A DNA stretch of 49,460 bases from Clostridia bacterium (GTDB taxonomy: Bacteria; Bacillota; Clostridia; Acetivibrionales; DSM-2933): assembly GCA_026416815.1 (NCBI GenBank), contig JAOAEJ010000009.1:1-49460 (forward strand), in the 5' to 3' direction. A program made the position numbers and the translations under genes. Below, in pieces: positions 47,401 through 49,460 of this stretch; position 1 is the stretch's first letter, and every line of letters begins with the position of its first letter. The notes beneath the pieces were generated by a model. It searched no databases and was not told the origin of the DNA. It saw only the letters and a list, made by a program, of their open reading frames with translations.

Positions 47401-47431
47401 AAACTCGATTAATTTGAATCGGGTTTTTCTT
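47401..47431 (+). terminator. Terminator after sigA
   Basis: aaactcgatt/aatcgggttt stem (one G-U pair) with a short loop, then a T-rich tract, starting right after the stop codon. Confidence 0.8.
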
Positions 47432-47637
47432 TTTTTATATAGAGAAAGTTAAATTATAACATGGATAAAAAGTTAGTCAAAAGAAAAAATAAGATATGTA
47501 GTAATCAAGCTCTAGTATAGTTGGATCCAATAATTTAACTATATGATGAATTATTCAAATAATAACTTAAAAGTAAAATGCTTGCATGATACTAAATTAT
47601 ATTGTTGCAATTAAGAACTGGTAAAGGAGTTGATTTT

Positions 47638-47862
47638 ATGGAACAAGATTCAGTTAATAGAAATGAGGTAGAGATTACAACTTATGACAGATTGCTGCGT
47701 GCATGGGAAAACTCTATGGAAATGGTAAGAGATTTTGAGATGTATTCAAAAAGGATAGAGGATAATAAAATTAAAGAAGTTTTTAAAGAATTTGCTGAAG
47801 ATGAGGGTATGCATGCAACAAAGCTCAGAGAACTGCTTCTCGAGTATAGGGATAGAAGGTAG
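47638..47862 (+). CDS. Small ferritin-like/rubrerythrin-like protein
   Basis: 74 residues from the ATG at 47638 (aaaggag 8 nt upstream; a TTG 12 codons earlier has no site). Two helices dominate: TTYDRLLRAWENSMEMVRDFEMYSKRIED and NKIKEVFKEFAEDEGMHATKLRELLLEY. EDEGMHATKL resembles the ExxH half-site of diiron ferritin-like proteins. It is half the length of a four-helix bundle, so a dimer would be needed to complete a metal site; function unknown. Confidence 0.72.
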   Translation: MEQDSVNRNEVEITTYDRLLRAWENSMEMVRDFEMYSKRIEDNKIKEVFKEFAEDEGMHATKLRELLLEYRDRR

Positions 47863-47933
47863 TGTAGAAAACTATATGGGTACTAAACACATGGAGTAGC
47901 ATAATTCTATTTCACACTTTACCATTAGTTATA

Positions 47934-48060
47934 TAATACTACTTTGTTATTACGTGATCTATATAACAAAGATTTGCTAAAGGGTTTCAGGTTTTCATAT
48001 AGAAAAGGTTTAATATATAGAACTTACAAAACACATGGTACGAATAACAAAGTAGTATTA
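47934..48060. repeat. MITE-like element, copy 2
   Basis: 127 bp with perfect 18-bp terminal inverted repeats: left taatactactttgttatt (47934-47951), right its complement (48043-48060). The ends match copy 1 at 42.6 kb, while the interior differs apart from tttcagg and the cg before the right end. It contains internal pairings such as tctatata/tatataga. The short reading frames across it look incidental. Confidence 0.65.
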
Positions 48061-48240
48061 GTCCAATATTTTTATATCTTTATATCTATACCCAACAAAT
48101 TTGTAAGCAAAGGAATAGAAAAGGTATTACACTAAAAAATTATAGGTTGATACGATGGAATTTCAAATAATATGATCTTACCCCGATTTGATGGACACAC
48201 CGAATGGCTGGTATAATAAAACCAGTTGGAGGTGCCCATC

Positions 48241-48525
48241 ATGAAACGTTATGATAGTAGTTTTAAAGAACAAGCGATCCGTCTTGTGCTGGAACAAGGA
48301 CGTAGTGTAACTAGTGTTGCTAAAGACATTGGTGTCCACGATAATACCATGTATAAATGGATTAATCAGTACAAGGAACACAAGGATCACGCCTTTCCCG
48401 GCAGCGGCAACCTAAGACCTGAAGATGAAGAGCTCAGGAAACTTAAGAAACGCATTGCGGACCTTGAAATGGAGAACGAATTACTAAAAAAAGTAACGGC
48501 CATCTTCGCGAAAGACCGGAAATGA
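48241..48525 (+). CDS. IS3-family OrfA (DNA-binding, HTH)
   Basis: 94 residues from the ATG at 48241, preceded by ggaggtg. It has an HTH_Tnp_1 domain ([37 protein letters not shown]) and a C-terminal leucine zipper ([21 protein letters not shown]). A slippery run of seven A (48486-48492) sits in the right phase for a -1 shift. The orfB frame is open from there through the orfB ATG, so an OrfAB fusion transposase can be made. It ends with an ATGA overlap with orfB. Confidence 0.92.
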   Translation: MKRYDSSFKEQAIRLVLEQGRSVTSVAKDIGVHDNTMYKWINQYKEHKDHAFPGSGNLRPEDEELRKLKKRIADLEMENELLKKVTAIFAKDRK

Positions 48526-49385
48526 TTTACCCTATCATTCATAAATGCCGCTTCAAGTTTCCTGTAGAGAAGATGTGCCAAATACTTAATATCTCAAGAA
48601 GCGGTTATTATGCCTGGGCTAAAAGGCCGGATAGTCAACGTAAGATACGAAACAAGGAGCTCCTGGAGAAGATCAGGAATATCCATAAGGTGTCTCGGGA
48701 AACTTACGGAAGCCTTAGGGTAACCCATGCTCTAAAGAATGAAGGAATACCATGCGGTAAGAACCGTGTAGCCAGGCTGATGAAGGAAAATAAAATAACA
48801 GCCAAAACCAAGAGAAAATTTAAGGCCACGACGAACTCAAAGCACAATTACCCTGTAGCAGATAATCTCCTCAACCAGGATTTCTCTGCTACGAAGCCCA
48901 ACCAAGTATGGGTTGCGGATATTACTTACATACCTACAGATGAAGGCTGGCTCTACCTGGCTGCCATAGTAGACCTTTATCAACGGAAGGTAGTCGGCTG
49001 GGCAATGGACAGCACCATGACTAAGCAGCTTTGCATAGATGCCCTTAAGCAGGCTATAGGCCGGCAGAAACCACCAAGGGGCTTAATCCATCATTCAGAC
49101 CGTGGCGTCCAATATGCTAGCAGGGAATATCGCAAATCACTTGAAAGCAATGGGTTTATAGCAAGTATGAGCCGCAAGGGAAACTGTTATGATAACGCTT
49201 GCATGGAATCATTCTTTGGTACATTGAAAACGGAGCTTATTTACTTTACAAGGTTCAAAACCAGGGCTGAAGCCAGGTTGGCCATCTTTGAATACATCGA
49301 GATCTTCTATAACCGTATACGCCTACATTCAAAGCTTGGCTACAAGTCACCTGTTGATTATGAAAAAATCAATAAGGTGGCTTAA
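48522..49385 (+). CDS. IS3-family OrfB (DDE integrase domain)
   Basis: 287 residues. An HTH_21 segment ([14 protein letters not shown]) precedes an rve integrase core with intact catalytic Asp133 (WVADITYIP), Asp193 ([11 protein letters not shown]) and Glu229 ([11 protein letters not shown]). The 35-residue gap between the second D and E is the family's DD(35)E spacing. It joins OrfA by -1 frameshift to form the active transposase. No stop or frameshift damage is seen, so the copy may be functional. Confidence 0.93.
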   Translation: MIYPIIHKCRFKFPVEKMCQILNISRSGYYAWAKRPDSQRKIRNKELLEKIRNIHKVSRETYGSLRVTHALKNEGIPCGKNRVARLMKENKITAKTKRKFKATTNSKHNYPVADNLLNQDFSATKPNQVWVADITYIPTDEGWLYLAAIVDLYQRKVVGWAMDSTMTKQLCIDALKQAIGRQKPPRGLIHHSDRGVQYASREYRKSLESNGFIASMSRKGNCYDNACMESFFGTLKTELIYFTRFKTRAEARLAIFEYIEIFYNRIRLHSKLGYKSPVDYEKINKVA

Positions 49386-49460
49386 GTAAAATTTGTGTGA
49401 TACAAAGATAACCGGAGAAAATCCGCCATTCTTTGTGTCTAATTTATCGGGGAAACATCA

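Larger units (their letters stand above)
48173..49460 (+). mobile_element. IS3-family insertion sequence
   Basis: Two overlapping transposase frames lie between imperfect inverted repeats. The left end tgatcttaccccgattt (48173 on) matches the complement of the right end, tgatgtttccccgata, at the last bases of the window. Further in, gacaca and gaatggc also match. Length 1288 bp is normal for the family, with TG...CA termini. The window stops at the element's last base, so a target duplication cannot be seen. Confidence 0.88.

Noticed and set aside
47944..48135. 63-codon frame between the ferritin-like gene and the IS
   Set aside because: It lies across the inverted-repeat element, has no ribosome site and shows no protein-like pattern.

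Overview
The window looks like a chromosomal contig from an anaerobic, spore-forming member of the Clostridia, most likely the cellulolytic Ruminiclostridium/Acetivibrio neighbourhood. Supporting signs are AT-rich intergenic DNA, a SpoIID-type protein, and the order queA-tgt-yajC-TIGR04086-SCIFF-SCIFF maturase-gamma carbonic anhydrase-HD protein-secD-secF. A dgt-dnaG-sigA block follows. The taxon is inferred from gene content only. Both ends fall in sequences that commonly break assemblies: inside an NRPS condensation domain on the left, and exactly at the outer end of an IS3-family element on the right.

Positions 1-21.2 kb hold a hybrid NRPS/PKS biosynthetic cluster, all on the + strand. Three multidomain enzymes (a partial C-A-T-C; an A-T with a truncated C-like tail; a KS-[no AT]-ACP-C-A-T-reductase) are served by a separate acyltransferase. 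A four-gene cassette (3-hydroxyacyl-CoA dehydrogenase, acyl carrier protein, acyl-CoA dehydrogenase, FkbH-like HAD protein) matches the known route to a glyceryl-derived, ACP-bound hydroxymalonyl extender unit. A serine hydrolase of the beta-lactamase/S12 fold and an MFS exporter complete the set. The predicted product is a peptide-polyketide with a (hydroxy)malonyl-derived unit, then probably glycine, released reductively as an aldehyde or alcohol. The cluster ends beside a tRNA-Leu gene whose 3' end faces it, which suggests an island.

Positions 21.5-28.6 kb hold the aspartate/lysine/diaminopimelate pathway on the - strand: asd-dapA-dapB-ACT protein behind a lysine riboswitch with its own promoter and terminator, and a separate lysC. 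A SpoIID/LytB-type gene lies between them on the + strand.

Positions 29-42.5 kb (+ strand mostly) hold queuosine tRNA modification (queA, tgt), the Sec accessory proteins YajC, SecD and SecF, and a complete SCIFF ranthipeptide system (46-residue six-Cys precursor plus radical SAM/SPASM maturase). A gamma carbonic anhydrase, an HD protein, the pantothenate operon panBCD, a small membrane protein, an HD-GYP protein and an unknown 103-residue protein follow. A leader with mutually exclusive terminator and antiterminator pairings precedes panB.

Positions 42.6-49.46 kb hold dgt, dnaG and sigA, a small ferritin-like protein, two ~125-bp elements sharing the same terminal inverted repeats, and an apparently complete IS3-family insertion sequence using a -1 frameshift.
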